From positions 69,220 to 133,219 of the forward strand of contig JH720390.1 in the NCBI GenBank assembly GCA_000231825.2: DNA of 64,000 bases, written 5' to 3'. The position numbers and the translations under genes were made by a program. This document shows, piece by piece, positions 48,238 to 61,700 of this stretch (its first letter is position 1; each line of letters begins with the position of its first letter). The stretch comes from Tetrahymena elliotti 4EA. Its lineage: Eukaryota; Ciliophora; Oligohymenophorea; Hymenostomatida; Tetrahymenidae. The notes under the pieces were generated by a model. It did not search any database, was not told the DNA's origin, and saw nothing but the letters and a program-made list of their open reading frames with translations.

Positions 48238-49798
48238 ATGGATTACAAAATAATAAGCTCTAAACCAAAATGTTATGCAGATGCAAATTTGAAAAAATCA
48301 GCTGAATACTACGACTATGAAAACTTAGAAATAGAATGGGGGTAACTATTTTTATAGCAAGCATTATTTTGAAACGCCCGCCTCATCCATCTTTGCTTCA
48401 ATTAAAATAAATAAAATAACTATTTTTACTCAAGCATTGAATTTATAAAAATATTTTTATCAAAACATTAAAATGAATTACTTAAAAGCATAAGCATTAG
48501 GCTTTAAATAAGTTTTAAGTTTCAGCTAATTAGCACTAATAGCTTTGATGCCAAATAACTAATAATTTTTTTAAATTTACTAGTGAATAGGAAGAATATG
48601 AAGTTATTAGAAAACTAGGAAGAGGTAAATATTCTGAAGTTTTTGAAGGAATCAACTCTTTAAACAATGAGAAATGTGTTATTAAAGTTCTCAAGCCAAG
48701 TAATTCAGAATTATTTTAAATGAAAAAGAATAAATTTTATTTTACTTATTTATTTTAGTCAGAAAGAAAAAAATTAAAAGAGAAATCTCTATTTTAAAGA
48801 ATCTTAGTGGTGGCCCTAATGTTGTTTAGCTTCTTGACATAGTAAAAGACCCTGCTTCCAAATGCACTTCATTAGTATGATAGATAATAAAAAAGCAATT
48901 TAAATTAAATTTATTTAAATATCCAATTAGGTTTTCGAATATGTTAACAATATTGATTACAGAGAACTTTATCCTAAGTTAAGCGATTTTGATGTTAGAT
49001 ATTATATTTTTGAAGTACTTAAGGTATGAAACATAAAATTAATAATCCATCCATCATGTTTAATACTTCTATTTTTTTAAATAGGCTCTAGATTTTTGTC
49101 ACAGTTAAGGTATTATGCATAGAGATGTAAAACCACATAATATTATGATAGATCATGAAAAGAAATAGCTTAGACTCATTGATTGGGGTTTAGCCGAGTA
49201 CTATTTCCCTGGAAAAGATTATAATGTAAGTTATTTTTCTCCTTGTTAATTTGTCTTTACAATAAGTTACCATTTAAAAGGTAAGAGTAGCTTCAAGATA
49301 TTTTAAAGGACCAGAATTGTTAGTTGATTACTAATATTATGATTACAGTTTAGATATTTGGAGCTTGGGAGCAATGTTTGCAGGTATGATTTTCAAAAAG
49401 GAACCTTTCTTCTAAGGAAACGATAATTATGACTAGCTTGAAAAGATAGCAAGAGTTCTTGGAACCAATGAATTATATGATTATCTAAATACTTATAACC
49501 TTGAATTAGATCCTAAGTTTGAAGGAATCTTGGGAAAGCATACAAAGAAGCCCTGGTCTAAGTTTGTCAATAATGATAATAAGAATTTAGCAGTAAATGA
49601 AGCAATTGATCTTCTTTCAAAGATGCTTGTTTATGATCATGTATTTTAAATTTGTTGTCTATTTAATAAATTCATCATAATTTTTCAAAATAGGCTTAAA
49701 GAGTAACACCTAAAGAAGCTATGTAACATGCTTACTTCTTCCCTATCATGTAATACCATGAAAAAAACTCAAAACCTGAAGAGGCTAATAAAAAATGA
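48238..49798 (+). CDS. CK2alpha: Casein kinase 2 catalytic subunit alpha
   Basis: Seven exons: 48238-48341, 48584-48699, 48759-48874, 48931-49023, 49085-49225, 49281-49640, 49694-49798; all phases fit; 344 aa, normal for CK2 alpha. Phosphorylates Ser/Thr next to acidic residues. Diagnostic features: Gly loop [16 protein letters not shown] lysine, the CK2-only basic cluster [30 protein letters not shown], catalytic [12 protein letters not shown], the CK2-specific DWG in [12 protein letters not shown] in place of DFG, and [28 protein letters not shown]. It ends [16 protein letters not shown]...ANKK. The N-terminus ([10 protein letters not shown]...[12 protein letters not shown]) has the family's activation-loop-contacting segment. 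Assignment is firm at family level; regulatory beta subunits are not in this window. Confidence 0.96.
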
Positions 49799-50618
49799 AA
49801 AACCTATAGATATAAAAATAGTATTATTTTAAGCAAACATTTTTGCACATGTTGAGCTAACTAAAACTATAAATTATACTGCTTTCGCTATCGTCATCTG
49901 TGCAAGAGTTATTATGATGTTAAACTAAATTTTTTAATAAAAATTATAATTAGAAATCATTTTGATATGTAATCCTTTGTATTGTAATTAATATTATAAG
50001 TTAATTAATATTTTTATTGATTTCAAGTCTACTTATTATATCTGTATTTACTATTATAAATTTATTTCCCATCTTATTTTTCAGCACAGTCAGGTCAGCC
50101 CTTTATATGTTTCAATCTTATTAATTATTGTGTTATTTAAAGTCATTTCAAATAGCCTTTCTCAGTTTTATTCAAAAACTTTTAGGTTAATTATAAAAAT
50201 TATTTTAAAAATAAGTGTCATGATTAGATGATTAGAATATTATCTGTTGCATTAATATTTCTAGAAATTTTAAACTTTAAAAGAGAGTGTTTTCATCAGA
50301 TTGTTTAAAAAAATTACTTTTATTCCTTTGCAAATAAAATAGAAAATTAATATCCTTTAAATAGATACCAAATGATTAACTAACAAATTTATTTCATCAT
50401 CTTTATAAATAGAAAAACAAGTGTGAGACAAGAAGAGAAAGAAGATTTGATAATATCTAAGTTAAGAATGAGTAAAATTACAAATTAATTAATTTATTGA
50501 TTTATTTATTTATCATGATTGATATTTGGAAGTAGTTTATTAAAGTATACAAGAAACGTCATAAATATAATTAAATTGTTATTTACAAAGTTATCTTAAT
50601 ATTAAAAAATTAAAAAGA
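49799..50618. other. Intergenic spacer
   Basis: 3' region of casein kinase 2 alpha and promoter of the golgin gene, same strand. No further feature recognised. Confidence 0.5.
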
Positions 50619-53600
50619 ATGTTTAGCAGTCTTTTAGAGAAAGGAAAGAATTTTACTAACAAGGCTAAAGACCTTGTTTAGCAGATTGGTAGTGAAATAG
50701 ACTAATAGAATCAAGCTTAAATAAAATAATTTTCAGGATAATCCCCTGCAAATAACACTCCTTCAAACTAATAAAAGCCTTAATAGTAATAGTAATAAGC
50801 ATAAACCAAATAGAATAAATCAGAAGAAATTAGAGACCAATAGAAAGAAAAATTATTATTAGATCACATTCAATAGCTTAAGTAAATAGAAAAAAGCTTA
50901 AGTGAACCTCTCTAGAATAGTACACCTGAAGAATAAAAGAAAAAAATAACTTCTATGGTCAATTCTATCTTGAAAGAAAACATGATGAAATTTATTGAAA
51001 AAGTTAAACAATAAATAGTTTCAAAGATACACGAGAGGGTAGTTAAACTTATTGATGAAAACTTAGGAGATGACATTCCTAAAGATTAGAGAGACTAGTT
51101 AAAAACTATTTTCAATGTTGAATATGACGAGAAAGATTTGATGAATCAAAATGAAGAATTCAATTATGATAATATTTTATAGCTTTTTGTTTAAAAAGAA
51201 GACTATGAATCAATTAAGGTTCAATTGGAAAAGTCAAATAGTTTATATGCAGAAGTTAGAAAAATTATATAAGAATAAGAAGGATATATAACAACTGAAA
51301 AGAAAGAATTGTAGGAGAAACAGAATTCTTAAGAGAAGTTAATAAACACTTTGTAACAAGAGGTTAAAAGAAATGAAGAGAATCTTATTCAAAAAACCAA
51401 TGAATTACTTAAAACAGTAGAAGATAACAACGAATGGTAAGAGAGATTTTAAAACATCAAAAAAAGTGTATCAGATTCAGATAAGTTGTTGAGAGAATAA
51501 GAAAATATAATCAAAAACTTAGAGCAATAATTGTTAAATAAATCTGAGTAAATTAATCAATTAACTTAATAAAATGATTAACTCAGTGAATCTCTTAAGA
51601 AACTAAAGGCCTAAGCTTAAAATGAGAATCAAAATGCAGAAAGTTTGAACAAAAAGATTGAAGAGTTAACAAGCTAAATGCAATAAAAAGAGACTGAGAA
51701 TTAAAACACAAAGACAGAATTATAATAATAATTGCAAAAAACAGAAGAATAAAACTAGTAAATAAAAGATATGTAGAGTCAGATTGAGGGTTTGAATTCT
51801 GAATTAAATGCTAGCAAACAAAGTTATGAAGAAGCTTTGCAAAATAAGTAAAACAGCAAGGAAAATGAAGAAAAGTTAGAAAATGAAAAAAATATTTTGA
51901 AGCAAGAGCTTGAGAATAAGTTTAATTAAATTAGTGCTCATAAGGACTAGCAAATTTAGCAATTCTAAGAAGAAATACAAAAATATACTTAGACAGTTTA
52001 AGAGTTAAAAGATCAGCTTTAGTAATAAGTTGATAAAGAAACATCTTTGAATGATTAAATCTCTTAGTTACAAAAAGAAAGTCAAGAAATTGTTAATCTG
52101 AAATAGCAAATTGAAGAAATTTAAAATAAGTAAAATGAAATCCTCAGTTAAAAGGAATAGGAAGTTACTAAATTGCAAAGCTAATTATAGGAAGTTACAG
52201 ACAAAATGAATGAAGAAACTAGAAAATTATAAGAAAACGATAGTAAAAATCATGATTTGTCATAGAAAATTGAAGAGTTAGTTAATGTTCAATAAAAAAA
52301 TAGTGAATTATCAAACTAAATAGTTTAGTTATAAGAAAATGAGTAAAAGTAAGCCAATGAAATCAATGCACTCTCTTAGAAGAATGAGAGTTAACTTGCT
52401 GATATCAATCAATAAAAAGAATAAATTTCAAATTTACAAGCATAATAAAAAGAATTGGAAGAAAAAATATAAAAACTTTAAGATACTTTAGATAAGAATG
52501 AAAGTGAAATTAACAAACTCAAACATAAAGAACAAACCCTTACTGAGGATTATGCTACTTAGAAATAGAAGTTAGAAGAATAAATAGATGATTTAAAGAA
52601 ACATGCCTAAGAAGTTAAAGAATAATTCAATATAGAGAGAGCAGAGTTAGTTGAAAAGCACAAGCAAGACATTTAAAAATTATAAGAGTCCTTATCTAAG
52701 GAAGGCTAAGGAGTTTCAGATGAAATTGCTAAGCTTAATGAAGAAAGAACAAAGCTTAGTGATGAAAACTTTGAATTGAAGTAAAACATTAAGGATCATT
52801 AGAAAGAAGTTTAAGCCAAAGAGGAAGAAATCAAGAAAATCTTGAAAAATCTTGAAGAATAAACTTAATAATTCCATAGTTTAAAAGAAACGTACAACAA
52901 ACTAGAAGAAGATTCAAACAAATAAAAAAAAGATTTTGAAAAAAGAATGGAAAAGCTTTCATAGAAAAAGAAAGAAGCTCTTGACAAATTAGAGAACAAT
53001 ATTAAAGAGTTAAATACCTAGGTATAATAAAAGGAATAAGCTATTTAAAAACTTGAGTAAGAAAAGACCGAAACTGATAAAAAATATCAATAACTTAAGA
53101 ATGATAGCTCAGCACATTCAACTAATATTTAAGAGGAGTTGAATGCTAAAATGAATCAAATTAAATAAGAATCAGAATAATTAAGTTAAAAATTGTTATC
53201 AGAAAACAATGAGCTAAAAATAAACCATGAAAATTAAATTAAGAAGTTAAATGCTGATTAAAATGAAGAATTTTAAAAATTGAAAGATGAATTCTTATAA
53301 CAAATTGAAACATTAAAGTAAAATCTTAGTAAATAGGAAGAAGAACTCACCTAATAATTAAAGTCTAAAGAAGAAGAGTATAATATCAAATTGGAAGAAG
53401 AAAAGTACATAACAGTTGATAGTAATAGAGTTTTGATTAGATAATATCTTGAATAGCTTTAAAATGAAACAGAATTAAAAAAAGATTAGGCTCATCAATT
53501 AGAGGAAGAATCTAATAAATACAAAGACCAAATAAATAACTTAGAATAACAGATAACTTAATTAAATGAAAAAATAGCACAACTAGAAACTTAATTAAAT

Positions 53601-55439
53601 ACTCATTTAACTGAAAAATAAAATCTCTAGGAAACTCAAAATTCCTCTTTAAGTCAAAAAGATGAAGCAATCCAATAGCTTTAAGCTCAAATTAGCTAAT
53701 AAGATGAATAAATTAATTAATTATTAAAACATAAAGAAGATAATTAATAATCCCATTCTGAAAAGGACTCTTAAATTAATACTTTGACTTCATAGATTTC
53801 TGATTAAGTTTTAAAGTTAGAAGAATTACAAAAATAAAAGGATGTTCTTTAAAGTGAAAAAGACAATCTAATTAAAGAAAAAGAAAGCCAGTAAACAGAA
53901 TAGTAGAATTAATTAACACAAGAAATTACTTTGCTTTAGTAAAAATTATCAGATTATTAAAAGTAAGTTGAAGAGACAGAAAAAAAAATAGCATAAACTG
54001 AATAAGAACATAAAGCTGTTGTTGATGGATTGTAGGAAAATTACAGTAGAAAAGAAAAAGAAGCTAAATAATTAGAAGACTAACTAATAAGAATATAATA
54101 ATAACATCAAGAAGAACAAGCCGAGATTTAAAAAAAATCTCAATAAGATAGTACAAATATGTTAAAGTTAAATGAGAAAAATCAAAAAAATATTGAAGCT
54201 TTAAAGAGAGGTAATAGAGAATTAATCAACATGATTATTGATAGCTATTCAGCTTTATCTAATTAATTAGACAATGCTAATATTTAGAGCTAAGTTAATG
54301 CAATAACTGAGTGCATTAAAAACACAAGCCCTGATATTATGAAAGAATTCTAAAAATTCTTACTTGAGTCAAGAAATTTACTTTCTGAACATTTCTAAAA
54401 CTAGATCAATAACATTAAGAATTAAGAAAAGCAAAGATACAATAAGTTGTTAGAATAATTTAACAAGAGTTAAGATGATATCAAATAGCTTAATAGTAAA
54501 ATAAAGGCTGCAGAAAAACTTGAAAGATAAGTCTAAGAATACAGTGATATTATTGCTCTTCAAAAATAGAATATCTAGAAAAAAGAAGCTGCTTATAAAG
54601 AACTTCAAATAGAACTCTCATCATCAGATGCAGATAAAAGAGCAGAATTAGCTAGCTTATAAGAAAAGGTATCATTACTTAAATTGAAAAATGAATAATT
54701 AGTATCTGAAAATACAGCTTAAAAAGAACTTAATGCTAAGATTCTTCATGATATTTAAGACTTAGAATAAAGTAAAGCCTAGCTTGAAGAAAAGGCAAAC
54801 TAGGGAAGTGATTTAATTTTGTTAATACAAGAAAAGGATAGTTAAATTTAGGCTCTAGAAGAAAGTCTTTCAAGTTTGTAAACTATTCATGAAGATTTCT
54901 AAAAAAGAAATGAATAATTGGCTAAGAAATATGATACTGAGCTTAAAAAAATAAGAACAGAGTTAGCTTAATCTAAAGAAAAGATTGCTCAAGTTGATGA
55001 GTTGAATGCTTAAATTGCATAGTTGGAGAGTGTATTTAATGAAAAGAATCAAAAATACAATACCTTATAAGAAAAGTATGCTGAGTCAGAAAAAGAAAAA
55101 ATTTTAATTAAAAACGAGACTAATCAATTGCTAAATAAGCTTAAATCTGATGCTGTCAAATCCGAATACTAAATTGATAGCAGAGTTATCTCAAATTTCT
55201 TAGTTCAATATTTTGACACAAACTCAAGCAATCAAGTCAAATTACAAATTTTAGAAACAATGTCCTCAATCCTTCAATTCAATGAAGAACAAAAAGTTAA
55301 GATTGGTATTTAAAAATAAAAATTAGGTTATGTTTCTGCTCCATAGAATTAATAGCAAGAACAAAATAATGGATAGAAAAGTTTGGCAGATAAATTTTTC
55401 TCTTTCTTACTTTCCAATGATGAAGAAGAGTAGAAATGA
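50619..55439 (+). CDS. Long coiled-coil golgin with C-terminal GRAB-like domain
   Basis: Single 4821-nt exon, 1606 aa. Residues 1-30 (MFSSLLEKGKNFTNKAKDLV) can form an amphipathic helix like the membrane-sensing start of GMAP-210. Residues 30-70 are Gln/Asn-rich. From about 120 to 1500 the protein is almost continuous coiled coil, rich in Glu, Lys, Gln and Leu. At about 1515-1565 lies SEYQIDSRVISNFLVQYFD, then LQILETMSSILQFNEEQKVKIGI, which closely matches the GRAB (GRIP-related Arf-binding) domain of GMAP-210 and Rud3, including the D-R...NFL pattern and the L.W/F.-EEQ helix. It ends with an acidic tail. Expected role: tether at the cis-Golgi recruited by Arf1. Most Gln codons are TAA/TAG, so the gene is unreadable in the standard code. 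Confidence 0.9.
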
Positions 55440-56278
55440 TTGATTACCATATTTATAATTTTAATAAAAATAACTTAAATTTGTTTAAAAATTATTTTGT
55501 TTAATGTTTTTATAAAAAATATTCTTTACCAAATGAGAGATTAAAGTTTAATTTCATTTTCATTACATAAATTGTTTTTTTTAATTTTAATAAAATTTTC
55601 AAAATAAATGAAAAATTACAATAATTTTATTCAAGTTGATTAATTATTTATCTAAAATTTAAAAAATCTTTTTAGAATTAATAATTTATATAAACAATAA
55701 TAATTTAATTCAAATTGAAGAAGAAAGAGATAGATAAATTTGTACTTTAAATTATTTGAAAAAAATTCTTAAATCAAATTCATTAAAAATAAACACAAAT
55801 AAGAGTATAAATTTTTTGGTTTAAAGAAATCACCTAAAAATTGATTATTTTAAATAATATTATTAAAATAATCCAAAATTTGATAGAATTTTTAGACCAA
55901 TTTTGTTAAATGAGCAAGCATTTTTTTTAAAGAAAAATAATTTATCGAAATGAGGAAATATTTTAAAAAAATGAACTATTTAATAAATTAGAGCATAAAA
56001 TTAAATTTTTAGAAAATAATTTTGTTGATTATTTATATGAATGAAATGAAATTTATTAAGAATTCAAATGTATATATACTATTTTCATAAAATAAAGATT
56101 GTTAGATAGAACGAATTTAATTTGACAAAAATAGTAAGCTTAGGCTAAAATATTTTTTTCAGAGTAAAAATATTTATTTTGTTTACTAAATTTTATAAAT
56201 TATGAGTAGATTTCTTTAATATGTTAGTTAGCTTGCTTGCTTGCTTGGTAGATTTTTTGAGATTAAATATTTTCATTT
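55440..56278. other. Intergenic, convergent 3' ends
   Basis: Between the golgin and carbonic-anhydrase-like genes, whose 3' ends face each other. Contains a short (GCTT)n run at about 56234-56248; otherwise AT-rich. Confidence 0.5.
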
Positions 56279-57169
56279 TCATAAATCTAAACTAAATCTA
56301 CTCTTTTCCTTCAAGGGATGTAAATTAGAAATAGCTTCTGGGTTGGATATATCACCATTATATCTAACGTATCTTCCTGTTCTGTTTTGAGTTTTTCTGT
56401 AATTTCCTTTTAAAATCAAACCATCAGCTGTGTTTTAGTAAGCTTGATGAATGGCATTAATTTAAGAGGCAGGAGCATAGAAGAATTTATCAATAATAAT
56501 CCAATTATAAGAACCAGAACAATAGGGATATGTAAGAGAACCAGAGTAATAGAAATAGTTCATTTAAAAGCTATCCATAGTTAAATATTTGCTTATATCT
56601 ATTTCTTCAGTAGTAGTTTAGCCACTTTTAGTGTTAATTACTTATTCAAGTAAAGGATCTAATGGGGCATTATCATCTATTTTAAAGAGAAGAGCAACAA
56701 CAACTTTATCATTAACGGGTTTCTTGAAACCATATAAATGGAAAAGTTAAATTTCCATATCAGCTTGATATCCATTAATAGTGTGCTCAGCAGGAGTTCT
56801 GAAACGAATGTTATCAAGACGGAAAGTACCTGCAACGTTCAGAGTGGTAATGTAGTATAAATATCCTAAACCATCATCGTTTACGGCAGTCATAACAATG
56901 GTTGTATTGAATTTACGGACAAGCATTTTGCTTGTTTCATAACGAGCGAACATATACTAGTTAGGAGCAGTGGAGTTACGATCAGTTGATAACAAATTAA
57001 TAGGGCTTTGAACTTATGAAGTAGAGCATGTTTTTACTTATTCCCAGGTCCAATCTGCACCATAATCTTTGTAATCGAAACCAGTGAATTCATCATAGAC
57101 AACTGAAGCCTAAACAAATCCGGCTAATAAAACTAAAGCTGTAATAAGAATTAAATTGTTTTTATTCAT
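56279..57169 (-). CDS. Alpha-carbonic-anhydrase-related protein without zinc ligands
   Basis: Intronless, 296 aa, TGA 56279-56281. A cleavable signal peptide (MNKNNLILITALVLLAGFVQA) precedes the alpha-CA fold: FDYKDYGADWTWEQVKTC, QSPINL at about 54, AEHTINGYQADMEIQLFHLY at 127-146, and FYYSGSLTYPYCSGSYNWIII near 215-235, equivalent to the SLT.PPC..V.W strand. In active enzymes zinc is held by the two His of FHFHWG and one of ELHLVH. Here these are Arg122, Arg124 (IRFRTP) and Gln141 (EIQLFH); Glu128-His129-Thr130 of SEHT remains. It cannot bind zinc normally and is a secreted CA-related protein, perhaps a binding or surface protein. Clear codon bias suggests strong expression. Confidence 0.92.
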
Positions 57170-58737
57170 CTTAAATTTTCAAAATTATCCTTTTATATAT
57201 GTGGAATTAATTATTACTACCTTATTGAAAATTATTTAATTTTCTTTTTAATTTGTTATTGACTTTCAGCCCTATGATTGCAATTTATTATTGAAATAAT
57301 ATTGTAATTCTTTTATTCTTTTTCTTGTTAACAATAACAAACAAAGATTCTAGTTTTTTTTTTTCTTGCTTTCTTTATTCATTTATGCTCAATTTTTTAC
57401 ATAATTATCTTTCTTGGTTTATATTCAAATCTTATAGGACTAGAGAGTGTACCCTTTGCTTCTAGTTAAAAAAAATGAATGTATTAATGTAGAGCGAGCT
57501 GCTTTAAAAAGCCATCTAATATCATACCTTTGCCTAGCCACTGCCTTTGCATATACAGAGTACTATCTAAAATGAAGGGGATGCGTCATTTAAAAAACTC
57601 TTTAATAATATTCTTAAATTTTATTTTCAATTAACAAAACCAAAAAAAATTTAAAAAGTGTCAAATATCTTACTATTTGACGTACCCAATGATCAAATAT
57701 CGTCCATAAATAGAAGATCCTCAATAACTTAATATAATTCATTTAATTCTTTAGTTAATTATATTTCTTTGCTAAATTAAGTTTTACTCCAATAGTTTAC
57801 ATGATAATTTATAATATTATTCATCCATTCTCAATAAGAATTTTGTTATTCCACAATAATTATTTAAAATGTGTAAATTAATTTCTTCACAAACACAGAC
57901 TGAAATTGAACAAACTAATTAAACAATATAACTCTTTTCAACTTTTAATTTATTACTATCACTCAATTAATAAAATGTATTTTCATTTTCCAGATTTTTA
58001 TAAAAAAATTAAAGCAGAAATATTTCAAAAACAAACTTTTGAATATTTTTCCTTGAAAGAACTTATTTTATTATTAATCATCTAAATTAGTTTCAAAATA
58101 TTATCCTTGTTACACCAAATCTTAAAGAAATATTAAAAGTAAAAATATGTAATAAAACTAATTTAAGATAATTATTATTTATTGCAAATTAAATAAATTA
58201 GATTTCATTTTATTTTTTATAAATTCATTAACTTTCTTCACTAAAAATTATATTTCGAATTATATTTTATATTAATAGATTTTATTTAATATACTTCCAA
58301 GTAATTAATTAAATATTTAAAAAAATGAAAGCAGAAAACCCAAAAATATTAATCTTGAAGGCTTTTCGAATATTAAAAATGTAAGCATAGAAATTCTAAT
58401 AATCTTTTAAAAAAATGGATAGATATTTATGCTTAAAGATATTTGATTTAGTATTATATTTTTTAAAAAAATTGATATTAAAAAAACTTAAATTGGAAGG
58501 AACGATAAAATATAACTCTTGAAAGTTGCAGTTAACAATATATAATAAAAATTCTCACAGAATAAAATAGAATTAAGTAAAATTTATATAGATTAATTAT
58601 ATTTATTTATTAGAAAATAAATTGGCTAACTATTTAGGTTTTCCAAATATATTTTGGATTATTTTTATTCATTTTTTAATTAGTTAATTAATTAGTACAA
58701 GCCAAATAATGGTAAATTTTTTTAAAAGTATTTTCAA
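57170..58737. other. Intergenic, with a GC-richer island
   Basis: About 1.6 kb between two minus-strand genes. Mostly A/T, but 57430-57600 and 57660-57720 are noticeably GC-richer; see the separate entry. Confidence 0.5.
57430..57600. other. GC-richer island, possible structured RNA
   Basis: In a spacer otherwise near 80-85% A/T this segment includes GGACTAGAGAGTGTACCC, GAGCGAGCTGC, TTTGCCTAGCCACTGCC and GAAGGGGATGCG. No open frame of use on either strand and no match by eye to tRNA, U1-U6, SRP or telomerase RNA. It could be an unannotated ncRNA or the promoter/5' UTR of the carbonic-anhydrase-like gene, whose start is 260 nt away. Confidence 0.3.
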
Positions 58738-61700
58738 TCAATTTCCATAATAGCTTTCTTCACAAACAATAAGCTAATAAATTAATGGTAAGAACTTAAC
58801 TTTTTTTTCTCCAATCAATCTAGTTATTTGCTTATTATCATCATTACTTTGATTCTGTTGAATATTATTTTATTTGTTAGCATAAATATAACTAAAAATA
58901 AAATTTACTTCTATGATTAATCTATAAACTTCCATAAATTGATCAACTCCTATTTCTTTTTCTAAATAATATCTCAAGGCTTCAATTTTTGAACCAGTTG
59001 TGTCTTTATTTGATATTCCTGGAACTATAAATGGCTTTCCATCAATTTATAAGAACCTAAGATCAAAAATATTTTAATGCTTATTATTAACAATAAAATT
59101 TTACTTTGGGAAAATTTAGAATTATTAATCTCCAAAATTTTCTTCCTCTTCATCTTTTTACTTTCCATTTTATGATTTATTTGCTAAACAATCTTGAATA
59201 GATTAAAGTAAGTATCCATAACCTTATTCTTCTAAAGCTATTTCATTAAAAATATTTTAATTTTTGAAAAAAACTGTAATTAATTTAGATTACTTTCATC
59301 TTCATCTCCCCCTCTTTAGTTTCCATTTATCATACTTGGGGCAGCAATATTTACTTAAGATGGTTTTTTAGATATTTAATTGCTGCTAACAGCACTACTA
59401 TTATTGGTTCCAAATGGAGAAAGAGTTGGCTTAATAGCAAGTTGGCTGGCAGATTAAGGAAGTAATGATTTTTTTTCAATTTTATTCAAAATATTTGAAC
59501 TGCTTGTATTATCTGATTAAGTTATGACGTTATTTACAGAAATGTTATTGACATTATTGTTGACTTTAAGTGCTTCTTTTATAATACTAGCATTATTACT
59601 ATTAGGAATACTTGAAGAGGGTGTTTAATTTTATCCTTCTTTGTACTTATCAGTTATGTATTTTAAATTTTCATTAATTATATTTTAACCACCTGGCTTT
59701 GATATAATACTATTTTCTTTTGATTACATTTATGAAGGTTATTAACTATTTATCTTATTTAGCATAGTTAAATAACTATTGCTAGTGTTTATACTGTTGC
59801 TTGTGTTATCTTAGCTTTAAGCTTAATTGCTATTTATTCCAAATTAACGGTAAGGAGAAGACCCTCTGTTAAAGTTTTCTTTATTGAAGCTATTATTGTT
59901 ACTATTATTTATGCTACTTTGCTGTTATGAAGAATATTAACCTCTCAAAGGGCTTTTATTTATAAAGTATGATTACTATGGAAGAATTTATGATTTTTAT
60001 ATATCCATTGGGCTTTGTTTTATTGATTGTTATTTTTATTGTTGTTATTACTATTATTATTACTAGGATTACAGTTAGCTTTTTTGAAGTAATGTAAGTT
60101 AAGATTATGAAGACTATTGAGATGGGTTTTTAGAGTTAAATTATGATCCTGCTGAGAAAAGGCTTGAATTAATTTATGATTGTTATTATTGCTATTACAA
60201 TTGAATTTGAGATTGTTATTATTGTTGAAAGGACTATAAACTTGGCTGTTGTTACATAGGAATAGGCTTTGCAAATTAAGATGAAGAATCTGTCTAACCA
60301 TCTTTTTTCAATAAACTTGAAGTGGGTTTTTATTGAGGTAATTCAACTTTTGGATTTTAGTCAAGCTTTTTGAAGTTATCATTTATTTATTGCTCTCTTT
60401 TTTATTTAAATTAATTTTTTTTAATTATTTTTTTAAAAATATTTATAATTGAGTTACTTTTATTTTTCCAACTCTTATTAATCGTTTTGTGAGCCAATTT
60501 AATCTGCAGGATTTCTAATTTCAAGAATTTAAGCTCCTTGTTATTGGTCGTTTCTTTGTAAAGTATTGGAGAATAATTCACTAATACGATTCTTAAAAAA
60601 ATATTAAATTATTTATGTATGTCTTTATATTTTTTGTAAATTACTTTTAAAAAATCCTTTTCCAAGATTTTGCGGATAGAGGGTCTTTGTGTAGGATCTT
60701 TAATAAGCATTTCTGAAATAAGATCTCTTAAGTCTTAAGAGTACTATTCTGGGATAGGTGGATAAGTTCCTCTTAAAATCTTAAGTACAAGACCTTTCAT
60801 GCCTATTTATTAAAAGAAAAATGATTTTAAAAAATAATTTTTTCTGATCATAGATTATGTATTTAATTAAACAAATTATTACTATTAGCATCAAAAGCAT
60901 GATTTAAGGTTGTCATTTCATATAGAATACATCCAAGAGACCAGATGTCTGATTTCTGATTATAAGGTTTTTCTTAACAAATTTCTGGACTTAAATAATA
61001 GGGAGTACCAATAGCTGTTTTAGCGCAATCATAAGTATGCTAAAGAACTCTTGCAATACCGAAATCACCTTTAAAATAAATATTACGTTAGAAATAACAA
61101 ATTAATTAGTTGTTAGAAGTGATTAAATATATATTTGAATTCAAATATTATATTAAATATTTATCTAAAATATATTAGAGTTTAACTAATTCTTAAAAGT
61201 AGAATTTCATTAAATTGAAATAAAATTTTAATTCTATCAATCAGTTTGCTTAATTACCTATCTTTATATCACCTTTTGCATTCAAAAATATATTCTGCGT
61301 CTTTAGATCTCTATGCAAAATTTTTCTATCATGAACATGTTTAATTGCTAAAGCCATTTATACAAACCAATCTATAATTTGTTTTTCACTAAAAAGCTAT
61401 CCTTTTTCTTTTTATTTTGCTATTTTAGTATATAAATCTCCTCCTTAAGCATATTCCATAATAATACACAAACACCTATGTTATTTCGAGTATTATAAAT
61501 TAATGTTAGCATTATTGTTCAAGATATAAATACCTTTTTTCAATAAACGATTCTCGATAAGTAATAATATAAGGATGTTTCATAGCTTTCAATACATGAA
61601 CTTCATTTAATGCTTCTTCTCTTTACTTTCTATCCATTTTCGATATATCAATAATCTATTTAACAAAAATAATACAAATCAGCCTTTTTATTGATTTATT

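Noticed and set aside
57660..57720. A ciliate snRNA upstream element resembling TGACCCAT.
   Set aside because: The match TGACGTACCCAATGA has an insertion, and no snRNA-like sequence follows at the right distance.
59274..59293. A 20-nt GT-AG intron in the NEK gene.
   Set aside because: Shorter than any other intron here; a 56-nt intron with the same donor gives the same phase.
871..60301. Short standard-code ORFs on either strand, such as 871-1116, 15805-16017, 17229-17477, 23948-24148, 28834-29016, 41870-42061, 60020-60301.
   Set aside because: They are fragments or opposite-strand shadows of genes read in the ciliate code, or alternate frames of Gln-rich repeats; several begin at non-ATG codons.
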